Shown here: positions 24,910 to 33,425 of the stretch, in pieces
Layout: every line of letters starts with the position of its first letter
Numbering within the stretch: position 1 is the stretch's first letter
Source of the DNA: Pseudothioclava nitratireducens
GTDB lineage: Bacteria > Pseudomonadota > Alphaproteobacteria > Rhodobacterales > Rhodobacteraceae
Direction: 5' to 3'
Length of the DNA stretch: 64,000 bases
Assembly: GCF_029210495.1 (NCBI RefSeq)
Contig: NZ_JARGDK010000001.1
Location: 218,010-282,009, forward strand
Program-made: the position numbers and the translations under genes
Notes under the pieces: generated by a model
Seen by the model: only the letters and a program-made list of their open reading frames with translations
The model's database searches: none
What the model was told of the DNA's origin: nothing

Positions 24910-26010
24910 TCAGCCGATCTGGCCGCGCGCGCCGCCGGTCTGGGCGCGGTCGAGCAGCAGGTGATCGAGGATCACGCAGGCCATCATCGCCTCGGCCACG
25001 GGCACCGCACGGATGCCGACGCAGGGGTCGTGGCGGCCCTTGGTAATGACCTCGACCTCTTCACCGCGCGTGTTGATCGAGCGGCGTGGGGTGAGGATCG
25101 AGGAGGTCGGCTTGACCGAGAAGCGCAGCACGATGGGCTGGCCGGTGGTGATACCGCCCAAGATGCCGCCCGCATGGTTCGAGAGGAATTCGGGTCCGTT
25201 CGGCCCCATGACGATCTCATCGGCGTTATCGACGCCGGTGAGGTCGGCGGCCGCCATGCCCTCGCCGATTTCGACACCCTTGACCGCGTTGATCGACATC
25301 ATCGCAGCGGCGAGGTCGGTGTCCATCTTGGCATAGATCGGCGCGCCGAGGCCGGGCGGGCAGCCTTCGGCCACCAGCTCGATCATCGCGCCGACAGAGT
25401 TCTGGTTCTTGCGGATCGCGGCGAGGTAGTCGGCCCATTCGGCCACGGCCTCTGCATCCGGGATGAAGAACGGGTTGCGCAGGATCTCGTCGCGGTCGAA
25501 CCGTGCGCGGTTGATATGCTTGGCCCCCATCTGGACCATGTAGCCGGTGATCCGCAGATCGGGCACCAGCGCCTTGAGCACGGCCTGCGCCACGCCCCCC
25601 GCCGCCACCCGCGCGGCTGTCTCGCGCGCCGAAGAGCGCCCGCCGCCGCGATAGTCACGGATGCCGTATTTCTGGTGATAGGTGATGTCGGCATGACCGG
25701 GCCGGAACTGCACGGCGATCTCGCCGTAATCCTTGGAGCGCTGATCGGTGTTCTCGATCATGAGCTGGATCGGCGTGCCCGTCGAGCGGCCCTCGAACAC
25801 GCCCGAGAGAATTTTCACCCGGTCCGGTTCCTTGCGTTGGGTCGTCTCTTTCGACTGACCCGGACGGCGGCGGTCGAGAAAGACCTGAATGAACTCTTCG
25901 GAGATCTCGATACCCGGCGGGCAGCCATCGACGGTCGCGCCAAGTGCAGGCCCGTGGCTTTCGCCCCAGGTGGTGACGCGGAACATGTGGCCGAAGGTGT
26001 TGAAGCTCAT
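24910..26010 (-). CDS. aroC: Chorismate synthase
   Basis: Last enzyme of the shikimate pathway, converting EPSP to chorismate with reduced FMN; feeds pheA near the start of the window. The 366-residue protein begins [24 protein letters not shown] and has the three family signatures, including [19 protein letters not shown] and VKGVEIGEG. The start is ATG 26010 with AAAGGAG upstream; the much longer open frame to 26313 is rejected because it overlaps the TPP riboswitch. Confidence 0.97.
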   Translation of the reverse strand: MSFNTFGHMFRVTTWGESHGPALGATVDGCPPGIEISEEFIQVFLDRRRPGQSKETTQRKEPDRVKILSGVFEGRSTGTPIQLMIENTDQRSKDYGEIAVQFRPGHADITYHQKYGIRDYRGGGRSSARETAARVAAGGVAQAVLKALVPDLRITGYMVQMGAKHINRARFDRDEILRNPFFIPDAEAVAEWADYLAAIRKNQNSVGAMIELVAEGCPPGLGAPIYAKMDTDLAAAMMSINAVKGVEIGEGMAAADLTGVDNADEIVMGPNGPEFLSNHAGGILGGITTGQPIVLRFSVKPTSSILTPRRSINTRGEEVEVITKGRHDPCVGIRAVPVAEAMMACVILDHLLLDRAQTGGARGQIG

Positions 26011-26078
26011 CGCGGATCTCCTTTGCCCCCGGATAGCCGCGTGCGCGCACCGGCTCAAGCGAATTTCCCAGAAATCCC

Positions 26079-26106
26079 TTGCACGGCGCAAGCGCGCCTC
26101 TATGTT
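26079..26106 (+). promoter_or_regulatory. Promoter of the TPP-riboswitch/thiBPQ transcript
   Basis: TTGCAC (26079-26084) and TATGTT (26101-26106) are 16 bases apart. The predicted start lies at the 5' end of the riboswitch. Confidence 0.6.
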
Positions 26107-26111
26107 GCGGC

Positions 26112-26197
26112 GTACCTCGGGGTGCCCGGATCGGGCTGAGATGCAATGTGCGAACCCGTTGAACCTGAACCGGTTAAGACCGGCGGAGGGAAGGTAT
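26112..26197 (+). promoter_or_regulatory. TPP riboswitch (THI element)
   Basis: The conserved thi-box core is present: GGGGTGCCC, GGCTGAGATG and CCGTTGAACCTGAACCGG followed by GGCGGAGGGAAGGT. These form the pyrimidine-sensing and pyrophosphate-sensing helices that bind thiamine pyrophosphate. It lies 47 bases upstream of thiB. Between aptamer and start, TCTCC (26204-26208) can pair with the GGAGA of the ribosome site (26233-26237), suggesting translational rather than terminator control. Confidence 0.96.
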
Positions 26198-26243
26198 CCG
26201 GGTTCTCCGGCCTGACTCCGCCCGTCAGCTTTGGAGACTGAAG

Positions 26244-27230
26244 ATGAGAAAACCTCTGATGCTTGCGGGTCTTGTGATCGCTGCCACGCCTGTGGTGGCC
26301 GAGGACAAGCCACAGCTCACCGTCTATGCGCCTGACTATTTCACCTCGGAATGGGGCCCCGGCCCGAAGATCGAGGAAGGGTTCGAGGCGATCTGCAATT
26401 GCGATCTGAAATTCGTGGCGGGCGATGTGCTGCCGCGCCTTCTGCTGGAGGGCGAGCGCACCGAGGCCGATGCCGTGATCGGGCTGAACACCGACGTGAC
26501 CGCGCGGGCGCGCGCCACCGGCATGTTCGCCCCGCATGGGCAGGATACCTCGGCGCTGTCGCTGCCGATCGCGTGGGAAGACGACACATTCCTGCCGTTC
26601 AACTGGGGCGAGACCGCCTTCATCTACGACAAGACCAAGCTGGAAAATCCGCCCGCATCTTTCGAGGACCTGCTCAACGCCTCTGACGATCTGAAGATCG
26701 CCATTCAGGACCCGCGCAGCTCGATCTCGGGTCTCGCGCTGCTTTTGTGGGTGAAGGGCGTTTATGGCGATCAGGCCCCCGAGGCCTGGGCCAAGCTTGC
26801 GCCCAAGGTGCTGACCGTGACGCCGGGCTGGTCGGAGAGCTATGGGCTCTTCACCGATGGCGAGGTCGATATGGTGCTGAGCTACACCACCTCGCCCGCC
26901 TATCACATCATCGCCGAAGAGGACGACACCAAGGTCGCCGCGATCTTCCCCGAGGGGCACTATTTCATGACCGAACTGGTCGCCCAACTGAAGACGACGG
27001 ACACGCCCGAACTGACCCAGAGCTTCATGGATTACATCCTCTCGGATGGGTTCCAGTCGATGATCGCAACGGCCAACTGGTCCTATCCGGCGGTGATAAA
27101 GGAGGGCTTCCTGCCGGAGGGCTTCGCGGCTCTGCCGCGTCCGGCGAAGACGATCTTCTACACCGAGGATGAGGCCGAGGCGCTCCGTCAGCCCGCGCTT
27201 GACGAATGGCTCGCGGCCTTCGCCAACTGA
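26244..27230 (+). CDS. thiB: Thiamine/TPP ABC transporter substrate-binding protein
   Basis: Periplasmic thiamine receptor, 328 residues, with signal peptide at 1-19 ([12 protein letters not shown]). The mature start [28 protein letters not shown] and the SWGP-like region match the ThiB family. The TPP riboswitch upstream ties it to thiamine import. It overlaps the thiP start by 25 bases. GGAG lies seven bases upstream of the ATG. Confidence 0.95.
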   Translation: MRKPLMLAGLVIAATPVVAEDKPQLTVYAPDYFTSEWGPGPKIEEGFEAICNCDLKFVAGDVLPRLLLEGERTEADAVIGLNTDVTARARATGMFAPHGQDTSALSLPIAWEDDTFLPFNWGETAFIYDKTKLENPPASFEDLLNASDDLKIAIQDPRSSISGLALLLWVKGVYGDQAPEAWAKLAPKVLTVTPGWSESYGLFTDGEVDMVLSYTTSPAYHIIAEEDDTKVAAIFPEGHYFMTELVAQLKTTDTPELTQSFMDYILSDGFQSMIATANWSYPAVIKEGFLPEGFAALPRPAKTIFYTEDEAEALRQPALDEWLAAFAN

Positions 27231-28750
27231 TCCCGGCGGCGCTGTCGGCAGCTTTGCTGGCAGCGCTCGTGCTGGGCACGCTCGGCGCGGTGACGATCCG
27301 CGCCGGGGGTTTTGGCGCGTTGCGGGGGCCGGACCTGTCGGCGCTGTGGTTCACGGTCTGGCAGGCGGCGCTTTCGGCGGCGCTCTCTTGCGCGTTGGCG
27401 GTGCCGGTGGCGCGCGCGTTATACCGGCGGCGCTTTATGGGCCGTGGGCTGCTGATCTCGCTGCTCGGCGCGCCCTTTATCCTGCCGACTATCGCCGCCG
27501 TCATGGGGCTGATCGCGGTGTTCGGACGGCGCGGTTTCGTCAATGAAGCGCTCGGCGCGGTAGGCCTGCCCGAAGTGACGATCTATGGCGCGCACGGGGT
27601 GATCGCGGCGCATGTGTTCTTCAACCTGCCGCTGGCGACGCGGATGCTGCTGCATGGCTGGCAGGCGATCCCGTCCGAGCGGTTCCGTCTGGCGCAATCG
27701 CTGGGGTTTGGCCCCGCGCAGATGCTGCGCCATCTGGAGGGGCCGATGCTGCGCCGGGTGCTGCCGGGGGCGGCGCTGGCGATTTTCCTTGTGTGCCTGA
27801 CGTCCTTTGCCATCGCGCTGACGCTGGGGGGCGGGCCGCGCGCCACGACCGTCGAACTGGCAATCTATCAGGCGTTCCGCTTCGATTTCGACATGAGCCG
27901 CGCGGCGAGCCTTGCGCTGGTGCAGGTGGGGCTGTGTCTGGGCGCGCTGGTGGTGTCGCTGCTTGTGACCCTGCCTTCGAGCAGCGAGGCGGGACTCGAT
28001 CGCCCGCCGGTCGCGGGTTTGGGCGCGGGACTGGTCTTGCGGGCGCAGGATACGCTGGCCATCGCGGCGGCCAGCGCGTTCCTTCTGATCCCGATCGCCA
28101 CGATCCTTATGCGCGGCATTCCCACGCTTGGGGCGCTGCCCGGCTCGGTCTGGTCGGCGGTCGGCACCTCGCTCTGGATCGCGGGCGGGTCAACGCTTCT
28201 GACGCTCGCGCTGGCCTTGCCGCTGGCGCTTGCGGCGCCGCGCCACCGCTGGGCGGAAGCGGCGGCGATGCTGCCGCTGACGGCATCCGCGCTGGTCATG
28301 GGGACGGGGCTGTTCCTGATCGCGCGGCCTTTCGTGAACCCGACGAGCCTTGCGCTGCCGGTAACACTGATCGCGAATGCCGCGCTGAGCCTGCCCTTTG
28401 CGGTGCGCATCCTGATCCCCGAGGCGCGCCAGCTACAGGCCGATTACGACCGGCTTGCCGCCTCGCTCGGACTGACCGGCGTCGCGCGTCTGCGGCTTTT
28501 GACCCTGCCCCGCCTTGCCCGCCCGCTGGGCTTCGCGGCGGGGCTTTCGGCGGCGTTTTCGATGGGCGACCTTGGCGTCATCACGCTTTTCTCGGATGGT
28601 GAGACCCAGACCCTGCCGCTTGCGCTCTTCCAACTGATGGGCTCCTATCGGCTGGATCAGGCGGCGGGCGCGGCAACGCTTTTGATGGTGCTCACCTTCG
28701 CCCTGTTCTGGGCCTGCGACCGGATCGGACATCATGCTGACCCTCGATAA
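27206..28750 (+). CDS. thiP: Thiamine ABC transporter permease
   Basis: Inner-membrane permease of 514 residues, about twelve transmembrane helices in two fused halves, as in ThiP and FbpB-like proteins. Two ABC coupling loops are visible: SERFRLAQSLGFGPAQMLRHLEGPML (~160) and DRLAASLGLTGVARLRLLTLPRLARPL (~415). It begins inside thiB (25-base overlap) and ends inside thiQ (17-base overlap), indicating coupled translation. Confidence 0.93.
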   Translation: MARGLRQLIPAALSAALLAALVLGTLGAVTIRAGGFGALRGPDLSALWFTVWQAALSAALSCALAVPVARALYRRRFMGRGLLISLLGAPFILPTIAAVMGLIAVFGRRGFVNEALGAVGLPEVTIYGAHGVIAAHVFFNLPLATRMLLHGWQAIPSERFRLAQSLGFGPAQMLRHLEGPMLRRVLPGAALAIFLVCLTSFAIALTLGGGPRATTVELAIYQAFRFDFDMSRAASLALVQVGLCLGALVVSLLVTLPSSSEAGLDRPPVAGLGAGLVLRAQDTLAIAAASAFLLIPIATILMRGIPTLGALPGSVWSAVGTSLWIAGGSTLLTLALALPLALAAPRHRWAEAAAMLPLTASALVMGTGLFLIARPFVNPTSLALPVTLIANAALSLPFAVRILIPEARQLQADYDRLAASLGLTGVARLRLLTLPRLARPLGFAAGLSAAFSMGDLGVITLFSDGETQTLPLALFQLMGSYRLDQAAGAATLLMVLTFALFWACDRIGHHADPR

Positions 28751-29429
28751 CCTGACGATCTCCCAAGGCGAATTTCGCCTCGTGGCCAATCTGACACTGG
28801 CGACCGGCAGCCGCACGGCGGTCATCGGGCCGTCGGGCGCGGGCAAGTCCACGCTGCTCGGCGCCATCGCCGGGTTTATCGCGCCGAGCGCCGGGCGCAT
28901 CCTGTGGAACGAGACCGAGATCACCCGGACGCCGCCCGGCGCGCGGCCCCTTTCGATTCTGTTTCAGGACCAGAACCTGTTCCCGCATCTGAGCGTGGCG
29001 CAGAATATCGGCCTTGGGATCAGCCCGGCGTTGCGGCTCTCACGCGCCGATCACACCCGGATCGAGGCCGCTCTGGAGCGCACGGGCCTTGCCGGTCTGG
29101 GCGCGCGCAAACCCGCTGCGCTCTCGGGCGGGCAACAAAGCCGCGTGGCGCTGGCGCGGGCGCTCCTGCGCGCAAAACCCCTGCTTCTTCTGGATGAGCC
29201 CTTCTCGGCGCTCGGCCCCGCGCTCAAATCCGAGATGCTCTCCCTCGTCGCTGAGATCGCGCAGGAACAGGGCACGACGCTTCTGATGGTCAGCCACGAC
29301 CCCGACGACGCCCGCGCCCTCTGCCCGCAAACGGTCCCCGTCGAAAACGGAACAGCGCACCCGCCGCAACCGACAGATGCGCTGCTCGACAATCCGCCAC
29401 CGGCGCTGCGCGCCTATCTCGGGCCCTGA
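28734..29429 (+). CDS. thiQ: Thiamine ABC transporter ATP-binding protein
   Basis: ATPase subunit of the thiamine importer, 231 residues. Walker A is GPSGAGKST at about 34-42, the signature LSGGQQSRVALARALL, Walker B LLLLDEPFSALGP, and the switch region MVSHDPDDAR. It is the last gene of the riboswitch-controlled operon. A GC-rich repeat element with a terminator-like hairpin follows. Confidence 0.95.
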   Translation: MLTLDNLTISQGEFRLVANLTLATGSRTAVIGPSGAGKSTLLGAIAGFIAPSAGRILWNETEITRTPPGARPLSILFQDQNLFPHLSVAQNIGLGISPALRLSRADHTRIEAALERTGLAGLGARKPAALSGGQQSRVALARALLRAKPLLLLDEPFSALGPALKSEMLSLVAEIAQEQGTTLLMVSHDPDDARALCPQTVPVENGTAHPPQPTDALLDNPPPALRAYLGP

Positions 29430-29436
29430 TGTCATC

Positions 29437-29482
29437 AAACCCGAGATACGCCGCGGGGGCCCGGGGGCGCGACGCCCCCGGC
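29437..29482. repeat. Palindromic intergenic element (copy C), terminator-like
   Basis: Read on the minus strand it is the GC stem followed by GGCGTATCTCGGGTTTGATG, a variant of the dispersed element. Its stem CCGGGGGCG (29461-29469) and CGCCCCCGG (29473-29481) has a CGA loop. It lies between the convergent thiQ and formaldehyde dehydrogenase genes. Confidence 0.65.
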
Positions 29483-29489
29483 ATAGGTC

Positions 29490-30620
29490 TTAGTAGATCA
29501 CGACCGAGCGGATCGACTCGCCCGCATGCATCAGATCGAACGCCTTGTTGATCTCTTCGAGCGGCATGGTGTGGGTAATCATCGAGTCGATCTCGATCTT
29601 GCCATTCATGTACCAATCCACGAATTTCGGCACATCCGTGCGCCCCTTCGCGCCGCCAAAGGCCGTGCCCTTCCAGACGCGCCCCGTGACAAGCTGGAAC
29701 GGACGGGTCGAGATTTCGGCCCCCGCAGGCGCCACGCCGATGATGACCGAGACACCCCAGCCCCGGTGCGAACATTCCAGCGCGTCACGCATTACCTTGA
29801 CGTTGCCGGTCGCATCGAAGCTGTAATCGACGCCGCCGATCTGGTCCTTCTCGGTCTTGGTGAGATCGACAATGGCCTGAACCACCGAACCCTCGATCTT
29901 GGACGGGTTGATGAAATGGGTCATGCCGAATTTCTTGGCCATCTCGGCCTTGTCGTCGTTCAGGTCGACGCCGATGATCATGTCGGCACCCGCCATGCGC
30001 AGGCCCTGGATCACGTTCAGGCCGATGCCGCCAAGGCCGAACACGGCCGCCGTCGAGCCGATCTCGACCCCTGCGGTGTTGATCACCGCGCCGATGCCCG
30101 TGGTGACGCCGCAGCCGATATAGCAAATCTTCTCGAAGGGCGCGTCGTCGCGCACCTTGGCCAGCGCGATCTCGGGCATCACGGTGTGGTTCGCGAAGGT
30201 CGAGCAGCCCATGTAATGATAGATCGGCGTGCCATCGAGCATCGAGAACCGCGTAGTGCCGTCGGGCATCAGGCCTTGGCCTTGGGTGTTGCGGATCGCC
30301 GTGCAGAGGTTGGTCTTGCCAGACAGGCAGGACGGGCATTCCCGGCACTCGGGCGTGTAAAGCGGGATCACGTGATCGCCGGGCTTGAGCGTGGTCACGC
30401 CCTCGCCGACCTCGATCACCACGCCCGCGCCTTCATGGCCGAGAATCGACGGGAAGATGCCTTCGGGGTCCGCTCCCGACAAAGTGAATTCGTCGGTGTG
30501 GCAGATGCCGGTTGCCTTGATCTCCACCAAAACCTCGCCTTTCTTGGGGCCTTCGAGGTTCACTTCCATGATTTTGAGCGGCTTTCCGGGCGCAACGGCG
30601 ACGGCGGCACGGGTTCTCAT
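29490..30620 (-). CDS. frmA: S-(hydroxymethyl)glutathione dehydrogenase / class III alcohol dehydrogenase
   Basis: Zinc enzyme that oxidises the formaldehyde-glutathione adduct with NAD (also S-nitrosoglutathione reductase activity in the family); called adhI or flhA in Rhodobacter and Paracoccus. The 376-residue sequence shows catalytic zinc ligands in TGICHTD and GHEGAG, the four-cysteine structural zinc lobe ([15 protein letters not shown]), and the NAD Rossmann motif [16 protein letters not shown] 30620 has GGGAG upstream. Detoxification of formaldehyde is the likely role; no methanol-oxidation genes appear in the window. Confidence 0.96.
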   Translation of the reverse strand: MRTRAAVAVAPGKPLKIMEVNLEGPKKGEVLVEIKATGICHTDEFTLSGADPEGIFPSILGHEGAGVVIEVGEGVTTLKPGDHVIPLYTPECRECPSCLSGKTNLCTAIRNTQGQGLMPDGTTRFSMLDGTPIYHYMGCSTFANHTVMPEIALAKVRDDAPFEKICYIGCGVTTGIGAVINTAGVEIGSTAAVFGLGGIGLNVIQGLRMAGADMIIGVDLNDDKAEMAKKFGMTHFINPSKIEGSVVQAIVDLTKTEKDQIGGVDYSFDATGNVKVMRDALECSHRGWGVSVIIGVAPAGAEISTRPFQLVTGRVWKGTAFGGAKGRTDVPKFVDWYMNGKIEIDSMITHTMPLEEINKAFDLMHAGESIRSVVIY

Positions 30621-30694
30621 AGGCTTTCACTCCCTGTATAGATTAGCCAAGAGCCTGTGCCATGCGGCCAGCAAGATCAAGAAATGGGTGCGAC

Positions 30695-31033
30695 ATGTTT
30701 GTTAGATTTTCCGCCATCGGCGCTGTTTTCCTGCTCGCGGCCTGTCAGGAGCAACCCTACGAATACGCGCCGTCGCCGGTGACGCCGACGCCCTATGTCA
30801 CCGAACAGCCGATCGTGGGCAGCGGCCTTGAGGAGCGCCAGCCCGACACCTGCCACGCGGTCGATTACGTCTCGGCGCTGGGGCAACCTGGGTCGGTCAT
30901 CCCGACGCTGGGCCTTTCGCGGCCCTATCGCGTGGTCGAGTGGCGCGGCGTCGAAGATCAGATCTACAATCCGCAGCGTGTCGTGTTCCGTCTCGATGCG
31001 GCGGGCAATATCTTCAACATCGACTGCGGCTAA
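30695..31033 (+). CDS. Lipoprotein with peptidase inhibitor I78-like domain (copy 1)
   Basis: A 112-residue predicted lipoprotein: signal MFVRFSAIGAVFLLAAC with the lipobox cysteine at 17. The C-terminal ~60 residues (DTCHAVDYVSALGQPGS through RVVFRLDAAGNIFNIDCG) match the compact I78 inhibitor pattern, with the terminal CG. Between lies a proline-rich linker. Predicted outer-membrane or periplasmic inhibitor of a serine protease. It is followed three bases later by a second, related gene. The longer frame to 30662 lacks a ribosome site. Confidence 0.8.
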   Translation: MFVRFSAIGAVFLLAACQEQPYEYAPSPVTPTPYVTEQPIVGSGLEERQPDTCHAVDYVSALGQPGSVIPTLGLSRPYRVVEWRGVEDQIYNPQRVVFRLDAAGNIFNIDCG

Positions 31034-31036
31034 GCG

Positions 31037-31399
31037 ATGCTCCGGCGCATGCCGAAATCGCTGATCGCGGCGCTTGCGCTGGCGGCCCTTGGGCTGACCG
31101 CCGCAGGCTGTCAGGCGGAGACCGTAATGGCCGAGAAACCCCCAAAACCGCTCCCGCCCGGCGTGATCGCGCCACTTGAGCCCAAGGACGGGCGGCTGGT
31201 CCCGGCGGTGCGGGTCTGCGCGGCGGAGAGCCTGCAACATCTGGTCGGTCAACCGGCCTCGGTGCTGGAGGGGATGAAGCTGCGCGGCAGTGTGCGCGTG
31301 CTGCGTCCGGGGATGATGGTGACGCAGGAATACCGGCTCGACCGGCTGACCATCGAGGTCGACGCGAACGAGATCATCATCCGCGTCGCCTGTGGCTGA
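31037..31399 (+). CDS. Lipoprotein with peptidase inhibitor I78-like domain (copy 2)
   Basis: 120-residue predicted lipoprotein: signal with the lipobox LTAAGC, then a short linker and an I78-type domain (RVCAAESLQHLVGQPASVLEGM, RVLRPGMMVTQEYRLDRLTIEVD, ending RVACG). It is clearly related to the preceding protein; this tandem suggests duplication. The ATG at 31037 lies three bases after the previous stop, with a second in-frame ATG at 31049. Target protease is unknown, though a trypsin-like protease is encoded at 42.8 kb. Confidence 0.82.
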   Translation: MLRRMPKSLIAALALAALGLTAAGCQAETVMAEKPPKPLPPGVIAPLEPKDGRLVPAVRVCAAESLQHLVGQPASVLEGMKLRGSVRVLRPGMMVTQEYRLDRLTIEVDANEIIIRVACG

Positions 31400-31400
31400 T

Positions 31401-31420
31401 CGGGCGGCCAGAGCCGCCCG
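31401..31420. terminator. Hairpin between I78 gene 2 and cytochrome c'
   Basis: CGGGCGGC (31401-31408) pairs with GCCGCCCG (31413-31420) around CAGA. It lies between convergent genes and may stop both transcripts; no long U-tract follows. Confidence 0.5.
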
Positions 31421-31438
31421 GTGCCTCGGGCCGAGGGA

Positions 31439-31882
31439 TCAGTTCGTCTGGATACGATAATCCGTGTGGCACGCCTTGCAGGCGCCGCCGACCGCCCCCA
31501 TGCCCGCCTTGAGTGCGTCGAGCGAGCCGGTGTCGAGCGATTGCGCGGCCGTCGTCAGCGCATCCGCCTTGGTGGTGAAATCGGAAAAATTCTCCCAGAT
31601 CGCGGGCTTCGCCTCGGAGACCGGATCGGTTTCCTGCGGCTCGAACACGGTGGGGATCGTCGCAGCCGCCCCGGCAATGGCCGCAGCGGCCTCTGCGGCC
31701 TTGGCCCCGTCGAAGGCCGCCTTGCCGCTGGCCATGTCGCCCAGCGCGCCGGTATTGGCGCGGATCACCTGCATGACATCCATGCGCTCTTTGACCACCG
31801 GGTTGGTGACGCCTTCCTTGGCCGCCGCCACTCCCGCAACGCATACCAGCCCGACCGCCAGCAGTTTTCCGTAGCTTTTCAT
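31439..31882 (-). CDS. Cytochrome c' (class II c-type cytochrome)
   Basis: Periplasmic four-helix-bundle cytochrome of 147 residues, with signal peptide 1-20 (VCVAGVAAAKE) and C-terminal haem motif C135-K-A-C138-H139, the class II arrangement. The sixth ligand position is near M34. Cytochromes c' bind NO and protect against nitrosative stress in Rhodobacter. ATG 31882 follows GGGAG; the longer frame to 32044 is rejected. Its role here is inferred from the family. Confidence 0.9.
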   Translation of the reverse strand: MKSYGKLLAVGLVCVAGVAAAKEGVTNPVVKERMDVMQVIRANTGALGDMASGKAAFDGAKAAEAAAAIAGAAATIPTVFEPQETDPVSEAKPAIWENFSDFTTKADALTTAAQSLDTGSLDALKAGMGAVGGACKACHTDYRIQTN

Positions 31883-32198
31883 GGTCTGTCTCCCTGTTGG
31901 ACCGGCACCAAGCGTAACGCGGAATCGCTGTTTCGCACCGCGCTTTGACGGTGCGGGCGCATAACGTTTGCGTGAAAGATGGCAGGAGAATTGCCCCGGC
32001 GGCGCGAACTGGGTGGGGGCTGTTAACCGCACCGCCGGGGACATAGCGTTTTCCGCTGGATCGACTATCGCGCGCCATCAAGGCGGCATGTGGCGCAAAG
32101 CGGGGTGCTTTGGCGACAAAATGCGGGCGAAATCGAGACATGGTTACCCGCCCGCGACGAGGCTTGATTTGCGCCCGCGGGGATGCGAGCATTTCCCC

Positions 32199-32546
32199 AT
32201 GACGGTTCAGGACCCGACCCCCTTCCCCCGCCGCGACGCTGCGCCACCGCAGGTTGCCTTTGATCGGACCGAGTTGGGGGTGATCCTGTCGCTTTACGGA
32301 CGGATGGTGGCCGCCGGGGAATGGCGCGATTACGCGATGAGTTTCCTGCGCGAGAAGGCCGTGTTCTCGGTGTTTCGGCGCGCGGCTGAAAACCCGCTTT
32401 ACCGGATCGAGAAAACCCCCGCCCTGCGCAACCGGCAGGGGCAATATGCCGTGCTCGGGATGGATGGGCAGATCCTCAAGCGGGGCACGGATCTGCGCAC
32501 GGTGCTGCGCGTGCTGGAGCGCAAGCTGATCCGCCCGATCGAGTGA
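32199..32546 (+). CDS. DUF2794 domain-containing protein
   Basis: 115-residue alphaproteobacterial protein of unknown function. The DUF2794 core is FDRTELGVILSLYGRMVAAGEWRDYAMSF, followed by AVFSVFRRAAENPLYRIEKTP. It has no signal peptide or membrane segment. The longer frame starting at 31968 covers a region without ribosome site and is rejected; homology starts near residue 20 of the shorter form. It converges with the NlpC/P60 gene through repeat copy D. Confidence 0.85.
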   Translation: MTVQDPTPFPRRDAAPPQVAFDRTELGVILSLYGRMVAAGEWRDYAMSFLREKAVFSVFRRAAENPLYRIEKTPALRNRQGQYAVLGMDGQILKRGTDLRTVLRVLERKLIRPIE

Positions 32547-32556
32547 GGCGCATCGC

Positions 32557-32600
32557 GGGGGGATGCCTCCGGCGGGCGTATTTCAGGCTTGATGAAATCA
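32557..32600. repeat. Palindromic intergenic element (copy D)
   Basis: GGATGCCTCCGGCGGGCGTA then TTTCAGGCTTGATGAAA at the end of DUF2794. This is the cleanest example of the dispersed element with core CCTCCGGCGGGCGTATTT. It sits between convergent genes. Confidence 0.75.
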
Positions 32601-33425
32601 GGGGCGTTTCGCGCCAAGCCACGGGCCTTCGCCTGCGGCGGCGATACGGGCCTTGCAGTCCGCGATCCGCTCATAGGCGACGCTAATGGTGTGACCGTTC
32701 GCATGGATCAGACGCCCCGCGTCGCAGACGAGCGCGACATGGCCTTTCCAGAACAGCAGGTCGCCGCGCTGAAGGGCCGCGCCTTCGGGCAGGGCCGAGC
32801 CGAAATCGCGCCACTGCATGTCGCTGTCGCCCGGACAGGCGCGCCCGCAGGCGGTGAAGGCGATCTGCACGAGGCCCGAGCAGTCGATCCCGTCGCGCGC
32901 ATTGCCGCCCCAGAGGTAGGGCGTGCCAATAAGGCTCTCGGCCAGCGCAACCGGGTCCGTCCCCCAGTCGCCCAAAGGCCGCAGGTGCTGGCGCGGGATG
33001 AAGCCCTCCGGCGTGGTGGCGAACATGCCCTCTTGCCCGGTCACGGTGACATGGGCGCCGAGCGAGAGGCGGGCGACCTCACCTTGTTTGATGCTCGCTT
33101 CGCGGTAGATATGCGTCGCGGGGGCGCTAACCCAATGGGTCGTCACCTGCGGCTTGCCGAGTGCCTCGGTCGCAACCCAGCCGCAATAGCCATCCGCGCG
33201 GGCCTGCACGAAGGTCCAGCCCATACGCCGCTCGATGATCAGGACATCGGCGCCGAACAAAAGCTGCCGGTCACGCGCCCCATCGGGGCTGGCGCGCAGA
33301 TCGGTGACGGGGTGGTGGATGCGGGCGGGCTCTCCGTCGGTGAAGACGAGTGCGGGCACCTGGCCTTCGAGCGAACGATGCGCAATGCGGCCCGAAAACG
33401 GGGTGAGGCGGCGGTCGCGGGTCAT
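32598..33425 (-). CDS. NlpC/P60 family cell-wall peptidase with SH3-like domain
   Basis: 275-residue C40 peptidase that would cleave peptidoglycan stem peptides. Catalytic residues C182 (GIDCSGLVQIAF), H229 (FWKGHVALV) and H241 (LIHANGH) fit the NlpC/P60 triad. N-terminal bacterial SH3-like segments occupy about 30-150. No obvious signal peptide is seen, so its export is unclear; many alphaproteobacterial members share this. Its ATG overlaps the TGA of the M17 aminopeptidase gene by four bases, so the pair is co-translated. Confidence 0.88.
   Translation of the reverse strand: MTRDRRLTPFSGRIAHRSLEGQVPALVFTDGEPARIHHPVTDLRASPDGARDRQLLFGADVLIIERRMGWTFVQARADGYCGWVATEALGKPQVTTHWVSAPATHIYREASIKQGEVARLSLGAHVTVTGQEGMFATTPEGFIPRQHLRPLGDWGTDPVALAESLIGTPYLWGGNARDGIDCSGLVQIAFTACGRACPGDSDMQWRDFGSALPEGAALQRGDLLFWKGHVALVCDAGRLIHANGHTISVAYERIADCKARIAAAGEGPWLGAKRP

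Noticed and set aside
24229-26139. 636-codon open frame antisense to aroC and GST
   Set aside because: Same shadow pattern; it covers two recognised genes and stops near the riboswitch.
26011-26313. N-terminal extension of aroC on the minus strand
   Set aside because: The extension crosses the TPP riboswitch and has no ribosome site; MSFNTFGH at 26010 has AAAGGAG.
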